In this document: in pieces, positions 24,491-33,459 of the stretch
How the letters are laid out: every line of letters starts with the position of its first letter
Position numbering within the stretch: position 1 is the stretch's first letter
Translations under genes and position numbers: made by a program
Notes under the pieces: generated by a model
Seen by the model: the letters and a program-made list of their open reading frames with translations, nothing else
Told to the model about the DNA's origin: nothing
The model's database searches: none
Origin: Pseudoalteromonas sp. XI10
Lineage (GTDB): Bacteria; Pseudomonadota; Gammaproteobacteria; Enterobacterales; Alteromonadaceae
DNA: 64,000 nt
Reading direction: 5' to 3'
Assembly (NCBI RefSeq): GCF_001469895.1
Contig: NZ_LOPY01000021.1
Location: forward strand, 124,001-188,000

Positions 24491-25465
24491 ATGTCTGGGT
24501 ATGCTTTTATTAGGCAAAGAATAAAGCCATTTCTAATTGTGGTTTTGGTTTTGCTGTTCGTTATGTATATATTTTCTCCACGAGAAGCTGCGATCTTTGC
24601 AACCAATTCAGAATCTTCAAATGATATAAAAACTACGCAGCAAGTTGTGGCACAAGTAAGCATACCTGCCACAAAGCCTGACACGAGTTTGTTTGCTGAT
24701 GCATCAGCTGAGCAAGGGAGTGAAGTTAATGACAGCCGTGAACTTATTATCAAAAACACGCCAAATTGGCATTTTGATGGTGTGTTTATTGATCATTTTA
24801 CAGAGCTAAAGCAACGCGCTGAGCAAGGTGATGCTGAGGCTAACTACCTCATCGCGCAAAACCTTAAGTATTGTTTTAATGCGCCTTTAGATGAACAGGC
24901 CCTTGAAGAAAAATTGGCTGAAATCTATGAGTTTAGTGATGCTGGCGATATACAAAGCCGTGTTTTAGATAAACATGAGTATTGCCAAGGATTAGATTTA
25001 GCAACGCGGCGTTCTTTTTACAGCTATTTGGCAGAGGCTGCAGAAAATGGCTCGGCTTATGCGCAGCAAACGTTTGCTGGGCTAACTCCCGAATTTTATA
25101 TGAAGTCACAATTTCCTGATAAGTTGTCACGTGCAGAGTTCATCAAAAGTCGCGATAATTTTAAAGAGCGTAAAACCGCATTTTTAGAGCAAGCAGCGAA
25201 GCAGGGCAGTGAACAAGCGCTGATGAGTTTAGCGAGCATGTATTATAGCGAACAAGTTGGTGAGCATAGTGCAGCAAAAGCCTACGCTTTAAATCGACTC
25301 ATTATGGAAATCACGCAAAATAACGATGTGTATAATCGTTATGCGTGGTTTGAGCAAAGACAATACCCGACACTTTCAGATGAAGAGCTGAGTATCGCGA
25401 ACAATTTATTTGAGCAATGGCTGTTGCAAATAAAGCAAAATGGAACGCTATACCCAAAGAATTAA
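24491..25465 (+). CDS. Sel1/TPR-like repeat protein with N-terminal membrane anchor
   Basis: 324 residues. A membrane helix at about residues 12-29 (PFLIVVLVLLFVMYIFS) is followed by a long acidic spacer and then alpha-helical Sel1-type repeats (LKQRAEQGDAEANYLIAQNL; LAEAAENGSAYAQQTFAGL; LEQAAKQGSEQALMSLASMY). The repeats are most likely periplasmic and would mediate protein contacts. No partner is indicated. The gene following at 25487 is 21 bases downstream and may be co-transcribed. Confidence 0.7.
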   Translation: MSGYAFIRQRIKPFLIVVLVLLFVMYIFSPREAAIFATNSESSNDIKTTQQVVAQVSIPATKPDTSLFADASAEQGSEVNDSRELIIKNTPNWHFDGVFIDHFTELKQRAEQGDAEANYLIAQNLKYCFNAPLDEQALEEKLAEIYEFSDAGDIQSRVLDKHEYCQGLDLATRRSFYSYLAEAAENGSAYAQQTFAGLTPEFYMKSQFPDKLSRAEFIKSRDNFKERKTAFLEQAAKQGSEQALMSLASMYYSEQVGEHSAAKAYALNRLIMEITQNNDVYNRYAWFEQRQYPTLSDEELSIANNLFEQWLLQIKQNGTLYPKN

Positions 25466-25486
25466 TAACCCAAAGCAAGGATGGCA

Positions 25487-25894
25487 ATGATGTTTGAACC
25501 AAACTATACAAGTTACACTCTTGAAGAGTTGTTAGATTGCAAAGCGAATATAGACGCACAAGCATGGCCTGACCGCTTAAAAGACATCGAAAATGCGTTG
25601 AGTGTTTATGCCAGCCAATCTGCTGAGCACGCAAAACAGTACAAACAAGCAGTTTTTAATGCATATTGTGAGACGTTACGCGACGACCTAACCATCAGTA
25701 TCGACGATAATATTCTTTGGTTTTTAAGACCGTTTTCTAAGCAAGCTAAAGATATTACCCCCAGTACGTTTGCTGGCGAAGTTTGCCCACTTTGCAAAGG
25801 TAATCTTAGCGCAACCACATGGGCTGCTGGCTGGCAGTTGAGCTGCGAACATTGTGAAGTAACAGGGATTGTTGTTGAAAAGTTTGGCTATTAA
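25487..25894 (+). CDS. Hypothetical protein with C-terminal zinc-ribbon-like motif
   Basis: 135 residues, not recognised. The N-terminal two thirds are helical (YTLEELLDCKANIDAQAWPD, then RLKDIENALSVYASQSAEHA). The last 40 residues hold CPLCKGNL...LSCEHC, a four-cysteine zinc ribbon. AAGG at 25477 overlaps an ATG at 25481, leaving no spacing, so the ATG at 25487 is the better start. It is likely in one transcript with the Sel1 protein. Confidence 0.55.
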   Translation: MMFEPNYTSYTLEELLDCKANIDAQAWPDRLKDIENALSVYASQSAEHAKQYKQAVFNAYCETLRDDLTISIDDNILWFLRPFSKQAKDITPSTFAGEVCPLCKGNLSATTWAAGWQLSCEHCEVTGIVVEKFGY

Positions 25895-25912
25895 AAAAGT
25901 TAGCTTATTGAA

Positions 25913-25938
25913 ATTGCTGCGTAATTATTCACAGCAAT
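25913..25938. terminator. Weak hairpin between convergent genes
   Basis: ATTGCTG / CAGCAAT, a 7-bp stem with a 12-base loop, between the zinc-ribbon gene and yjdM. The T-run is poor, so the terminator call is tentative. Confidence 0.35.
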
Positions 25939-25960
25939 ATATAACAATTTTATAATGCTA

Positions 25961-26296
25961 TCAGGCTTTTTTAACAAACTTAGCGGTTACCATCATTTCA
26001 CCAACGCCATCAACTTTACAGTCTAATTCGTGGTCTTTCTTATCTAACACGCGGCGGATCACAGCTTTGGTGCCAATTTTAATTACTTGTGAGCTGCCTT
26101 TAATTTTTAAATCTTTCGCAACAGTCACTTTGTCGCCATCAGCCAGTAAAGTGCCGTTAGCATCTTTCACATTGATCACATCATCGGTATCAACCGCATT
26201 AGGATCCCACTCATGAGCGCATTCTGGGCATACTAAATTGTGTTGATCTTCATACACGTATTCAGAGTTACATTGTGGGCAAGGAGGAAAAGACAT
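25961..26296 (-). CDS. yjdM: YjdM/PhnA-family zinc ribbon protein
   Basis: 111 residues. The N-terminal zinc ribbon is CPQCNSEYVYEDQHNLVCPEC with two CxxC pairs. A small SH3-like domain follows (DANGTLLADGDKVTVAKDLK, KIKGSSQVIKIGTKAVIRRV). The family was named for phosphonate loci, but it is not a phosphonoacetate hydrolase and its role is unclear. The ATG at 26296 gives the conserved MSFPPCP start; an upstream ATG at 26308 would add four residues. Confidence 0.85.
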   Translation of the reverse strand: MSFPPCPQCNSEYVYEDQHNLVCPECAHEWDPNAVDTDDVINVKDANGTLLADGDKVTVAKDLKIKGSSQVIKIGTKAVIRRVLDKKDHELDCKVDGVGEMMVTAKFVKKA

Positions 26297-26388
26297 AAAT
26301 GGCACCATGGTTGATTTTAAAAGGGTATTTTAATGGCTAAGAGTAAACTATGCGAGCCCCAAGTTGAACAAGAGATCGCATCGTTTAT

Positions 26389-28410
26389 TTAGTTATCCAT
26401 CATGCTATCAGTAAAAATTTGATAGCCATTACGACCCAGCTCTTTTGCTTTATACATCGCTTTGTCGGCTTGTTTTTGCAAAGTTTCAGCTGATATATCA
26501 TGCATCGGGTCATAAAATGAAATACCAATACTTGCTGATACGCAAAGCATGTCGTCTTGGTATTTTACTGGATTTAAAATTTCAGTGTTTAATCGTTCAA
26601 TTAAGGTTAAACAAGCTTCTTGCTCTGTGAGATTGCCAATCACAGCAACAAACTCATCACCGCCAATTCGTGCTAGGGTGTCTTGTTTACGAAGTATTGT
26701 GCTCATGCGAGCGGCTAAGGTCACTAAAAGGTGATCGCCAGCTTGATGACCATAAGTGTCGTTAACCGGTTTAAATTTATCTAGGTCTATGAATACGCAA
26801 GCAACTAAGTTGTTGTTGCGTTTTGCCAATTCAATTGCCTGGGCTAATCTATCGGCAAGTAACATACGATTGGGTAACCCAGTCAAGGTATCGAAAAATG
26901 CTGCTTTTTCTAAATGTTGGCGCTGTTTGGCTTGCTGTGTTACATCAGAAAATACCGAAACATAGTTACGAACTTGTGCACTTTCGTCTTTTACGGCTGT
27001 GATTGTGAGTGACTCAGCGAAGAACTCGCCGTCTTTTCTGCGGTTCCAAATTTCTCCTTGCCAATAGCCTTTATCATCTAGTTGTTGCCACATAGACTCA
27101 TAAAACTCATTTGGCTGGGTGTTAGAACTTAATATATTTGGGTTTTGACCTAGTAACTCATCTTTTTTATAGCCTGTGATATCAGCAACGGCTTGGTTAA
27201 TTCGAACGATGGCAGCATCTTCATCAGTAATAATAATACCTTCGCGCAGGTTTTCGATTATCTTGTCAGCAAGGTTTAACTCCCAGCTGTTTTTTAAAAG
27301 TTTGGTTGCTTGATGCTTTACTTCATCTTCTAGTGAGCGCACGGCGAGTTTTACAGCAAAATAAATAAGTATTTCTAGCAAGAGAAAACCAATAATTCCG
27401 TAAGCAATGTTGTACGTCATGGATTCGTTGAAGGCATTTATTTGCTCATCAATATTGCGCCAAAGCACGATGTTACCAATATCAGGCTGACTTGGATCTT
27501 TGTGCCCAAGATAATCGCGTACAGGAATATAGGTAATCGCATAATGCTTACCGGCTATTTCACTTTGCTTTACAGTTGTTTGGTTATATACAGTTTCGTT
27601 GGTTATTGAGGTAATAAAGTCGGTTGCATTATCTCTGGAAATAGCTTCTAAATAGCAGTTACATTGATTCAGTTTGCTGCCAAAACGTTTTGCTTTGGCA
27701 TCTTCCCAAAGTAAGTTATCGATATGTTCAGCTGTAAATAATACCGCAATACCTAAATCAAACTCATTGTCGAGCGTATCGAGCAGTGAATCAAATGAGG
27801 TGCCGACTTCTAATGAGCCTACATGAATACGCTGTTGATTAATTTTATCGGTGAAGTAGACGGGTACTACACCGCGGATACCGGAGTAAATACGACCCGT
27901 TTCTAATCCTGAAAGAGCGTGTTTATCGCGGTTAGCATCAACAATAATATGTCGAATATCATGCATGGTGTCGCCATATTTTTTATCATTGTGCACTCGT
28001 AAAAAGCTGGTAGAGCCAGGCCCTAGATGAAAATGCAGCTGGCGGGCTGAAAAGCTATTTTGTACTTCTTGCCAAGCAGGTGCGACTTTATTGAATAGCT
28101 GTTTGCGAATTGCGGCGGCACGCTCTCTTCCTTTGCCTCCACCCTCTTGTTCAATAGCTTGCTTACCTTGATAAAAGAGTTCTGCGACTTCAGGATCGTT
28201 TGCTACAAAGGTCGCAATGGCAAGCATGGTTTCTTGTTCTTGCGACATTAATAATTGATAACTTGATTCGAGGTTTTCGCCTTGGTTTATTAGATTTTTG
28301 TTGAGCGTTTCTTTTTCTAGCGTGTAGTTAAGCAAAATGTAGCAAATATCGATGATTAAAATCGCAACACTTAATGCTAAAAACACTTTGCTTTTAAAGG
28401 TTAACTTCAT
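26389..28410 (-). CDS. Membrane diguanylate cyclase (dCache-PAS-GGDEF)
   Basis: 673 residues. A membrane helix at 9-27 is followed by a periplasmic double-Cache type sensor (about 35-330; HFHLGPGSTSFLRVHNDKKY is diagnostic) and a second helix at about 335-355. A PAS domain (about 385-500) and a GGDEF domain (about 510-665) complete it. The active loop GGDEF is intact at about 583-587. RKQD five residues before it is the RxxD inhibitory site, so the enzyme should make c-di-GMP and be product-inhibited. The next gene upstream (28455-29021) encodes a periplasmic heme protein that could pass a signal to the Cache domain; this is inference. Confidence 0.92.
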   Translation of the reverse strand: MKLTFKSKVFLALSVAILIIDICYILLNYTLEKETLNKNLINQGENLESSYQLLMSQEQETMLAIATFVANDPEVAELFYQGKQAIEQEGGGKGRERAAAIRKQLFNKVAPAWQEVQNSFSARQLHFHLGPGSTSFLRVHNDKKYGDTMHDIRHIIVDANRDKHALSGLETGRIYSGIRGVVPVYFTDKINQQRIHVGSLEVGTSFDSLLDTLDNEFDLGIAVLFTAEHIDNLLWEDAKAKRFGSKLNQCNCYLEAISRDNATDFITSITNETVYNQTTVKQSEIAGKHYAITYIPVRDYLGHKDPSQPDIGNIVLWRNIDEQINAFNESMTYNIAYGIIGFLLLEILIYFAVKLAVRSLEDEVKHQATKLLKNSWELNLADKIIENLREGIIITDEDAAIVRINQAVADITGYKKDELLGQNPNILSSNTQPNEFYESMWQQLDDKGYWQGEIWNRRKDGEFFAESLTITAVKDESAQVRNYVSVFSDVTQQAKQRQHLEKAAFFDTLTGLPNRMLLADRLAQAIELAKRNNNLVACVFIDLDKFKPVNDTYGHQAGDHLLVTLAARMSTILRKQDTLARIGGDEFVAVIGNLTEQEACLTLIERLNTEILNPVKYQDDMLCVSASIGISFYDPMHDISAETLQKQADKAMYKAKELGRNGYQIFTDSMMDN

Positions 28411-28454
28411 TGGCTTATTGCTTTGTTAGTCTTTTATTGTTTTGAAGTACTATT

Positions 28455-29021
28455 TTACTTTTCAGTGGTTTCGAGCGTTTTGGTAATAGAGAATATTCCT
28501 CTTAGATCACCAAGCCGATAGCCTGTGGCTAAATCATTTGGGTAATGTTCGCTAAGCGCTTGCTTTACTTCTGGCGCAATTGTTTGGCCATGACAATTGA
28601 GGCAAACTGGCGCGACTTTTATCGCTTTAGCAAAGCGAAATTGACCATCTTTATTGGTTGAAAAAGTCACATTGTCGATGCTCTCTGTATTTCTGATCAT
28701 ATCGAGTAGCTGGGCGATTTTTTCAGCTTCCCAGTCATCAGGTTGATTATTTGGATTACGGTTTTTAGTACTTTTACGCGCTACCGTCCAACCATCAGTT
28801 GATAAGCTCTCGGCAATGGCCGGAGCTTGCATTTTACACACGTTAATTCCTTCAACTAAACCGCCTTGTTTTATTGCGGCGCCCAAAGCTGATTTGAGGG
28901 TCGTGGCAAATTCAGTTGCTCGCTCCGCTGCTTGAGTTTCTAGAGTCGCTGATTTTGTTTCAGCATAAATACTAGGTGAAAGTAACACAGTAAAAATCAA
29001 AATTGTTCTGAAGGAAAGCAT
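28455..29021 (-). CDS. DUF3365 (Tll0287-like) periplasmic c-type heme protein
   Basis: 188 residues with a signal peptide (MLSFRTILIFTVLLSPSIYA). The DUF3365 domain spans the rest. A single heme c motif CLNCH lies near residue 141, and Cys62 in NVCKMQAPAIAE is the family's conserved distal residue. Members bind heme in sensor-like folds and are often fused to c-di-GMP or chemotaxis signalling domains. Here it lies 44 bases before the dCache-GGDEF gene on the same strand, so a two-protein redox or gas sensor is plausible. A 16-bp palindrome lies 14 bases upstream of the ATG. Confidence 0.85.
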   Translation of the reverse strand: MLSFRTILIFTVLLSPSIYAETKSATLETQAAERATEFATTLKSALGAAIKQGGLVEGINVCKMQAPAIAESLSTDGWTVARKSTKNRNPNNQPDDWEAEKIAQLLDMIRNTESIDNVTFSTNKDGQFRFAKAIKVAPVCLNCHGQTIAPEVKQALSEHYPNDLATGYRLGDLRGIFSITKTLETTEK

Positions 29022-29034
29022 AGTAAAACCTTAC

Positions 29035-29050
29035 ATTAGATATATCTAAT
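29035..29050 (-). promoter_or_regulatory. Perfect 16-bp palindrome, probable operator
   Basis: ATTAGATATATCTAAT is fully self-complementary and lies just upstream of the DUF3365 heme protein's RBS. This is where a repressor would bind to control the heme-protein/cyclase pair. It is too AT-rich and short-looped to be a terminator. Which factor binds cannot be told. Confidence 0.45.
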
Positions 29051-29160
29051 ATAGTAGTTTGTTTTTACTTTACATGCCAATTTAGATTCTTTGCACAAAG
29101 CCTGCTGGAGTGTTGTTGCTAAATTGGTTAAGGTGAAGAAAATATCTTGAGAACAAAAAA

Positions 29161-29625
29161 ATGAAAAAACTAATTTATATCGCCGCTTTGTTATTCTCTG
29201 CCCTGACATTTGCAGGCACCGCTCCATACAGTGGAGAGATAAGTCGTGATGATTTACTTAAAGACTACTCTGCGTTTAATGAAGAATACGATGAATACTC
29301 ACCGAGCGAAGAAGAGTTAAGCACTATAAAAGCACTGCAAGGTAAGCAGGTTTTGGTGTTCTTGGGCACTTGGTGTCATGACTCAAAACGTGAAGTGCCT
29401 CGATTTTTAAAGCTTCTCGATACTGCAAAGGTGCAGTTAGGTTCACTTAAACTAGTGGCCGTTGGCTACGACAAGCTAGACCCTGCAGGGTTAGCAAAAC
29501 AGCACGACTTAATGTATACGCCAACCATTATTGTCCTTGATGGCGAAAAAGAGCTTTCCCGTATGATCGAAAAGCCAAAACAAAGCTTGGCAGTGGATCT
29601 TACGCAACCGGGTCAAACGCTATAA
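29161..29625 (+). CDS. Exported thioredoxin-fold protein with CxxS active site
   Basis: 154 residues with a signal peptide (MKKLIYIAALLFSALTFAG). The thioredoxin-like core shows VLVFLGTWCHDSKREVPRFL, where the usual CxxC is C-H-D-S, and the cis-proline loop is YTPTIIVL. With only one active-site cysteine it cannot do normal dithiol oxidation; a monothiol, isomerase-like or binding role is more likely. Its last 26 bases overlap the 3' end of the convergent EAL gene. Confidence 0.75.
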   Translation: MKKLIYIAALLFSALTFAGTAPYSGEISRDDLLKDYSAFNEEYDEYSPSEEELSTIKALQGKQVLVFLGTWCHDSKREVPRFLKLLDTAKVQLGSLKLVAVGYDKLDPAGLAKQHDLMYTPTIIVLDGEKELSRMIEKPKQSLAVDLTQPGQTL

Positions 29626-32110
29626 AATCATCAATAGATAAGGGCATTGATATTAAGTAACCTTGAATATAATCAATGCCTTTATCACTCACCAACTGCC
29701 ATTGCTCTGAGCTTTCGACCCCTTCTGCGGTAATCGTTAAATCTAGTTGGTGAGCTAAATCGCTCATCGTTTGTAAAAATAAACCATCTCGTGGGTTATC
29801 AACGCAGTTACAAATAAAGGCACGGTCAATCTTAACGTTATCTAGCGGAAACTGCTGAATCGACGACAGTGATGAATACCCCGTTCCAAAGTCATCAAGT
29901 GATAAATTAAAACCTGCTAATTTAAGTTCATGCATTAGGTTTATGGCGTACTGGGTATTTTGAAATAGGGCGGATTCGGTGATCTCAAGATTAATTTTTT
30001 GATTAGCCGGAAACAGCTTAGCTTTTTCTTTACTAAGTCGTTTAACTAAATGCACATCAGAGAACTGCTTACGCGATAGGTTTATCGACACTTTGATACG
30101 AATGCTGTTATCGACCATGCGGTGGCAATCTTCAGCAACCTTAGCAACAATCCAACGAGATAATAAATTAATGAGCTCTGATTGCTCAGCGATGGCAATA
30201 AACTCAACAGGTGACACAAAGCCTCGAACAGGGTGCTGCCAACGTACAAGCGCTTCACAGCCAATCAGTGTGCCATCTAGAGTGTTTACAATTGGCTGAT
30301 ACACCATACTTAGCTGCTCGTTGGCGGCAAGCGCATGGCGTAGATCACTTTCGAGGTTACTTTGTGCGATAAGCTTATCTTTTAAAGATTGGCTATAAAC
30401 TGTGAACGGTTTTTGTGTGCGAGGGCATTCATTCATCGCAATGAGGGCTGTGTTGATTTGCTCAGCCGCATCGATGTTTTGTAAGTGTGGATAGCCCGCG
30501 CCAATGTATAAATGGTAAAAATGAGCGCTACCAGCGGTTTCAATAATACCCCCGACCTGATGCTGTAATTTGTCTAATAGAGCGGCAAGCTTTTCATCAA
30601 AAATGGCTTCTTTTAGTAATATTAAAAAACAGCCAGGTTTTATATGAGCGCAAAACGCTTGATGTAAGTCAGAAAACTCAATTAGCCGGTTAGCTATCGT
30701 TGTTTGTAGTTCATTTAAGTAATCTTGACCGTAAATATCTTCTAATTGGCGATAGCCTTTGATCTCGGCACACAACAAAGTAAGGCCGCTACTGTACTGG
30801 TCTTCAGGGCATAAACTAGCGATATATTTTTCGCTGTAATGGCGATTGGCAAGGCCAGTGACCGAGTCAAAATGTGCTTGCTGGTAAAGCTCATGTTGGC
30901 GTTGTTTTTCAGCACTTATGTCTTTAATCGTACCAACCAAGGTGTTGGTTTTAGGGTTCCATTCAGCGTGCTCATGAAACCAGCGTTTTTCTCCGTTGAG
31001 TTTAATCGTGTACTCAATTTCAGTTGGGCTACTAGGCTTAGTATGAATAAAATTTAAAAACGAATTTTTATAAAAGCTATCGATTTTTTTACAGACATCA
31101 GTAATTGATTGCGCTTTGCTTTGTTCTTTGAATAGCGATTTAGCTTGTGATGATAATTGCCTAATGCTTTTATCAGGCGACAGATGCCAACTACCTACGC
31201 CACTGAGTGACTGAGCTTGTTTTAATTCAAGTGCCTGTTCAGACAGCTCTAAGGTTTGCTTTTGCACAAGCTTTTCGAGGTTTTGCTCATGCTCACGTAA
31301 CCGACAAGTAATCGTAATCAAATAGCAGCTAACCGATGAAAGTAACAGAGCTATGAGTAGTAATACTAAAAATTCAACATGCGTCCGATAAGCAAACTCG
31401 TCTTTAATACCCACAACCCATTGCTGATTTTCAACATCGAGATTGTAGGTCGACCAGTGGCTTGGCTCAAAACTGTGGTTATTTAAAAGCGGCACGTAGT
31501 TATTCGTTGTTTTTTGCCAAACCTCATAGAGGTGAGAGGAGGAGGTGCTCTCAGGGCTCAAATTTGCAATAAATTCTGGAAAGCGCAGCACCGCGATTGC
31601 AAACCCCCAAAACTCATTTTGATCAAAAATTGGTAATCGAGCGACTAATCCTTGACCACCTTGAGCCAACTCTTTAGGTCCATCGATTCGCATTTTTTGA
31701 GTATCAATGGCTGTTTGTAAAGACTCTTGAATACTTTGCATCTTGAATAAATCGACACCAATCACACTCTCGTGACTGGTTAGCGGGTAGCTGTATTGAA
31801 TTACCCCTTTTGGTGCGAGTTGAATAGTTTGGCTACCATCACTATGAGTTAATATCTCAGTGGCGAGGGTTTCGAATTCAGTTTGCGTATATGCAAAGTC
31901 ACGCATTGCGGCGCGAACAAGGTAGGGGCCAAGGAGTGCGTTATCGAGAGCTTTTTCAAGTTTATTGCTGTAACTGTTAAGTGCTGCACTTAGCTCAATC
32001 TCATGCATTTCTTGTCTATCGTAAAACACTTTTAGTGCGATCGCCGAAAACAAGCAGAAACTGAGAAAAAAAGAAGTAAATAACAACGAAAAATATGTAA
32101 TATTACGCAA
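29600..32110 (-). CDS. CHASE-GGDEF(degenerate)-EAL c-di-GMP phosphodiesterase
   Basis: 836 residues. A membrane helix at 8-30 is followed by a periplasmic CHASE domain (about 60-215; GPKELAQGGQGLVARLPIF is typical) and a second helix near 243-265. A PAS-like segment lies at about 300-395. The GGDEF domain (about 405-560) is inactive: its loop reads KPGCF. The EAL domain (about 575-830) has CEALVRW, NLSRKQF, EITES, DDFGTGYSSL and TAEGVES intact. So the enzyme should degrade c-di-GMP, with the dead GGDEF as a possible GTP-binding regulator. Confidence 0.9.
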   Translation of the reverse strand: MRNITYFSLLFTSFFLSFCLFSAIALKVFYDRQEMHEIELSAALNSYSNKLEKALDNALLGPYLVRAAMRDFAYTQTEFETLATEILTHSDGSQTIQLAPKGVIQYSYPLTSHESVIGVDLFKMQSIQESLQTAIDTQKMRIDGPKELAQGGQGLVARLPIFDQNEFWGFAIAVLRFPEFIANLSPESTSSSHLYEVWQKTTNNYVPLLNNHSFEPSHWSTYNLDVENQQWVVGIKDEFAYRTHVEFLVLLLIALLLSSVSCYLITITCRLREHEQNLEKLVQKQTLELSEQALELKQAQSLSGVGSWHLSPDKSIRQLSSQAKSLFKEQSKAQSITDVCKKIDSFYKNSFLNFIHTKPSSPTEIEYTIKLNGEKRWFHEHAEWNPKTNTLVGTIKDISAEKQRQHELYQQAHFDSVTGLANRHYSEKYIASLCPEDQYSSGLTLLCAEIKGYRQLEDIYGQDYLNELQTTIANRLIEFSDLHQAFCAHIKPGCFLILLKEAIFDEKLAALLDKLQHQVGGIIETAGSAHFYHLYIGAGYPHLQNIDAAEQINTALIAMNECPRTQKPFTVYSQSLKDKLIAQSNLESDLRHALAANEQLSMVYQPIVNTLDGTLIGCEALVRWQHPVRGFVSPVEFIAIAEQSELINLLSRWIVAKVAEDCHRMVDNSIRIKVSINLSRKQFSDVHLVKRLSKEKAKLFPANQKINLEITESALFQNTQYAINLMHELKLAGFNLSLDDFGTGYSSLSSIQQFPLDNVKIDRAFICNCVDNPRDGLFLQTMSDLAHQLDLTITAEGVESSEQWQLVSDKGIDYIQGYLISMPLSIDDFIAFDPVA

Positions 32111-32284
32111 TGGCGTCCCTGAATTGAGTGGGTATTTAAGTACTAAGCTCGTTTTTAAAAATACTAGTTTAGGGTTAACTGATTGTCTAGCGAAGAGCTA
32201 GAATTTTAGTTGAATTTTTAGCAAGTTAAAAAAATAATTGTACCTAAATACAATGAATTGCAAGCACAAGTAAGATTAAACACT

Positions 32285-32872
32285 ATGTACCAAGCCGTTA
32301 TAAAAGCGATAGATGCAGCGAATGCTGTCGATCCAAATCGTGTAAAACAAGATGATCAAGAGCTAGCAAAAGAGTCACTATACGCAATGCGTATGACCGA
32401 CATGCTAAACCGCTTTAATCCACAAGCCGATGAGTTGATGCGCATTGCTGCGCGAGGCCAACATATTGAGCGTTGGCGCTCTCCTCGCAGTGATTTTCCT
32501 ATGGGTAAACAAGGTTATTATCAATGGCGTACGGCTTTATATGATTTTCATGCCGAGCGTGTAACAGCCCTTATGAAAACGGCGGGTTACGCGCCGGAAG
32601 AATGTGAGCGTGTATACGCAGCCGTTGCTAAAAAGAACATAAAACGAAACCCCGATAGCCAATTGATTGAAGACATTGCAAGCCTTGTTTTTATTGAACA
32701 TTACATGCTTGATTTTGCAAGTAGTAAGCCTGATTATGATGAACAAAAATGGTTGGGTATTATTCGTAAAACCTGGCAAAAAATGTCAAATGAAGCACAT
32801 GACTTTGTATTAGCTGGTAACATCAGCTTACCTGAGCCGCTTAAACCGTTAATAACAAAAGCGCTAAATTAA
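32285..32872 (+). CDS. DUF4202 family protein
   Basis: 195 residues of the DUF4202 family: DAANAVDPNRVKQDDQELAK at the start, and LMRIAARGQHIERWRSPRSD followed by FPMGKQGYYQWRTALYDFHA. The histidines in RGQHIERW, LYDFHAE and VFIEHYMLDF look like an HD-type metal site, so hydrolase activity is possible, but the function is unknown. A TTG 27 bases upstream could extend it, but the ATG at 32285 matches family starts. The zinc-ribbon gene follows after 20 bases. Confidence 0.75.
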   Translation: MYQAVIKAIDAANAVDPNRVKQDDQELAKESLYAMRMTDMLNRFNPQADELMRIAARGQHIERWRSPRSDFPMGKQGYYQWRTALYDFHAERVTALMKTAGYAPEECERVYAAVAKKNIKRNPDSQLIEDIASLVFIEHYMLDFASSKPDYDEQKWLGIIRKTWQKMSNEAHDFVLAGNISLPEPLKPLITKALN

Positions 32873-32892
32873 TTATAAAACAAGGATGGTCT

Positions 32893-33408
32893 ATGTTTTG
32901 CCCGCGTACTAAAACAGCCCTTGAAGCAGTGAGCATTGGCGACGTTAACGTGTATTTATCAAAAAGCGGTGGCGTATTTTTTGATAATCGACAAATTTTT
33001 CACTTTAGCGATCCGAATTTAAAACCCGCACAAGTGCTGGTGGCTCATTTACAAACTCTGCCAACAGAATGTGTTGATTTAGCAAAGCGGATTAATTGCC
33101 CGAATTGCCCTGATGTAGTGATGATGCGACGCTTTTTCACGCCACTAAAAGTGGTTGAAATAGACGAATGTCCAAACTGTGCTGCTATTTGGCTTGATCA
33201 TGGTGAGCTTGAAAAGATCCATGAAAATCATTTAACGCCAAAAGAACGTGAAATGCTGCGTATTGATATGGCCAATAATCATGGTTTTATTCAAGTTAAA
33301 ATCCCAAAAAAGCGCTACTCAGTTCATGCTGAAAAGCCTGAGTCTAATGCAACGTCATCATTAGAAAAACTAGCAGAACTTGCGTATTTATCGATTTTGA
33401 ATGACTGA
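32893..33408 (+). CDS. TFIIB-type zinc ribbon protein
   Basis: 171 residues. Two CxxC pairs form the zf-TFIIB ribbon: NCPNCPDVVMMRRFF and DECPNCAAIWLDHGELEKI. The last part (GELEKIHE) is the typical ending of that domain. An N-terminal CPRT segment may be a further half-site. There is no DNA-binding evidence beyond the ribbon. It is co-transcribed with the DUF4202 gene and ends at a bidirectional terminator. Confidence 0.75.
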   Translation: MFCPRTKTALEAVSIGDVNVYLSKSGGVFFDNRQIFHFSDPNLKPAQVLVAHLQTLPTECVDLAKRINCPNCPDVVMMRRFFTPLKVVEIDECPNCAAIWLDHGELEKIHENHLTPKEREMLRIDMANNHGFIQVKIPKKRYSVHAEKPESNATSSLEKLAELAYLSILND

Positions 33409-33415
33409 AAATAAG

Positions 33416-33447
33416 AAGCCTGTACCAAGTAAGATACAGGCTTTATT
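33416..33447. terminator. Bidirectional terminator
   Basis: Stem AAGCCTGTA / TACAGGCTT with a 10-base loop, flanked by A-rich and T-rich runs. It serves the zinc-ribbon gene and the convergent reductase ending at 33460. Confidence 0.8.
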
Positions 33448-33459
33448 AGTTATTAAGCG

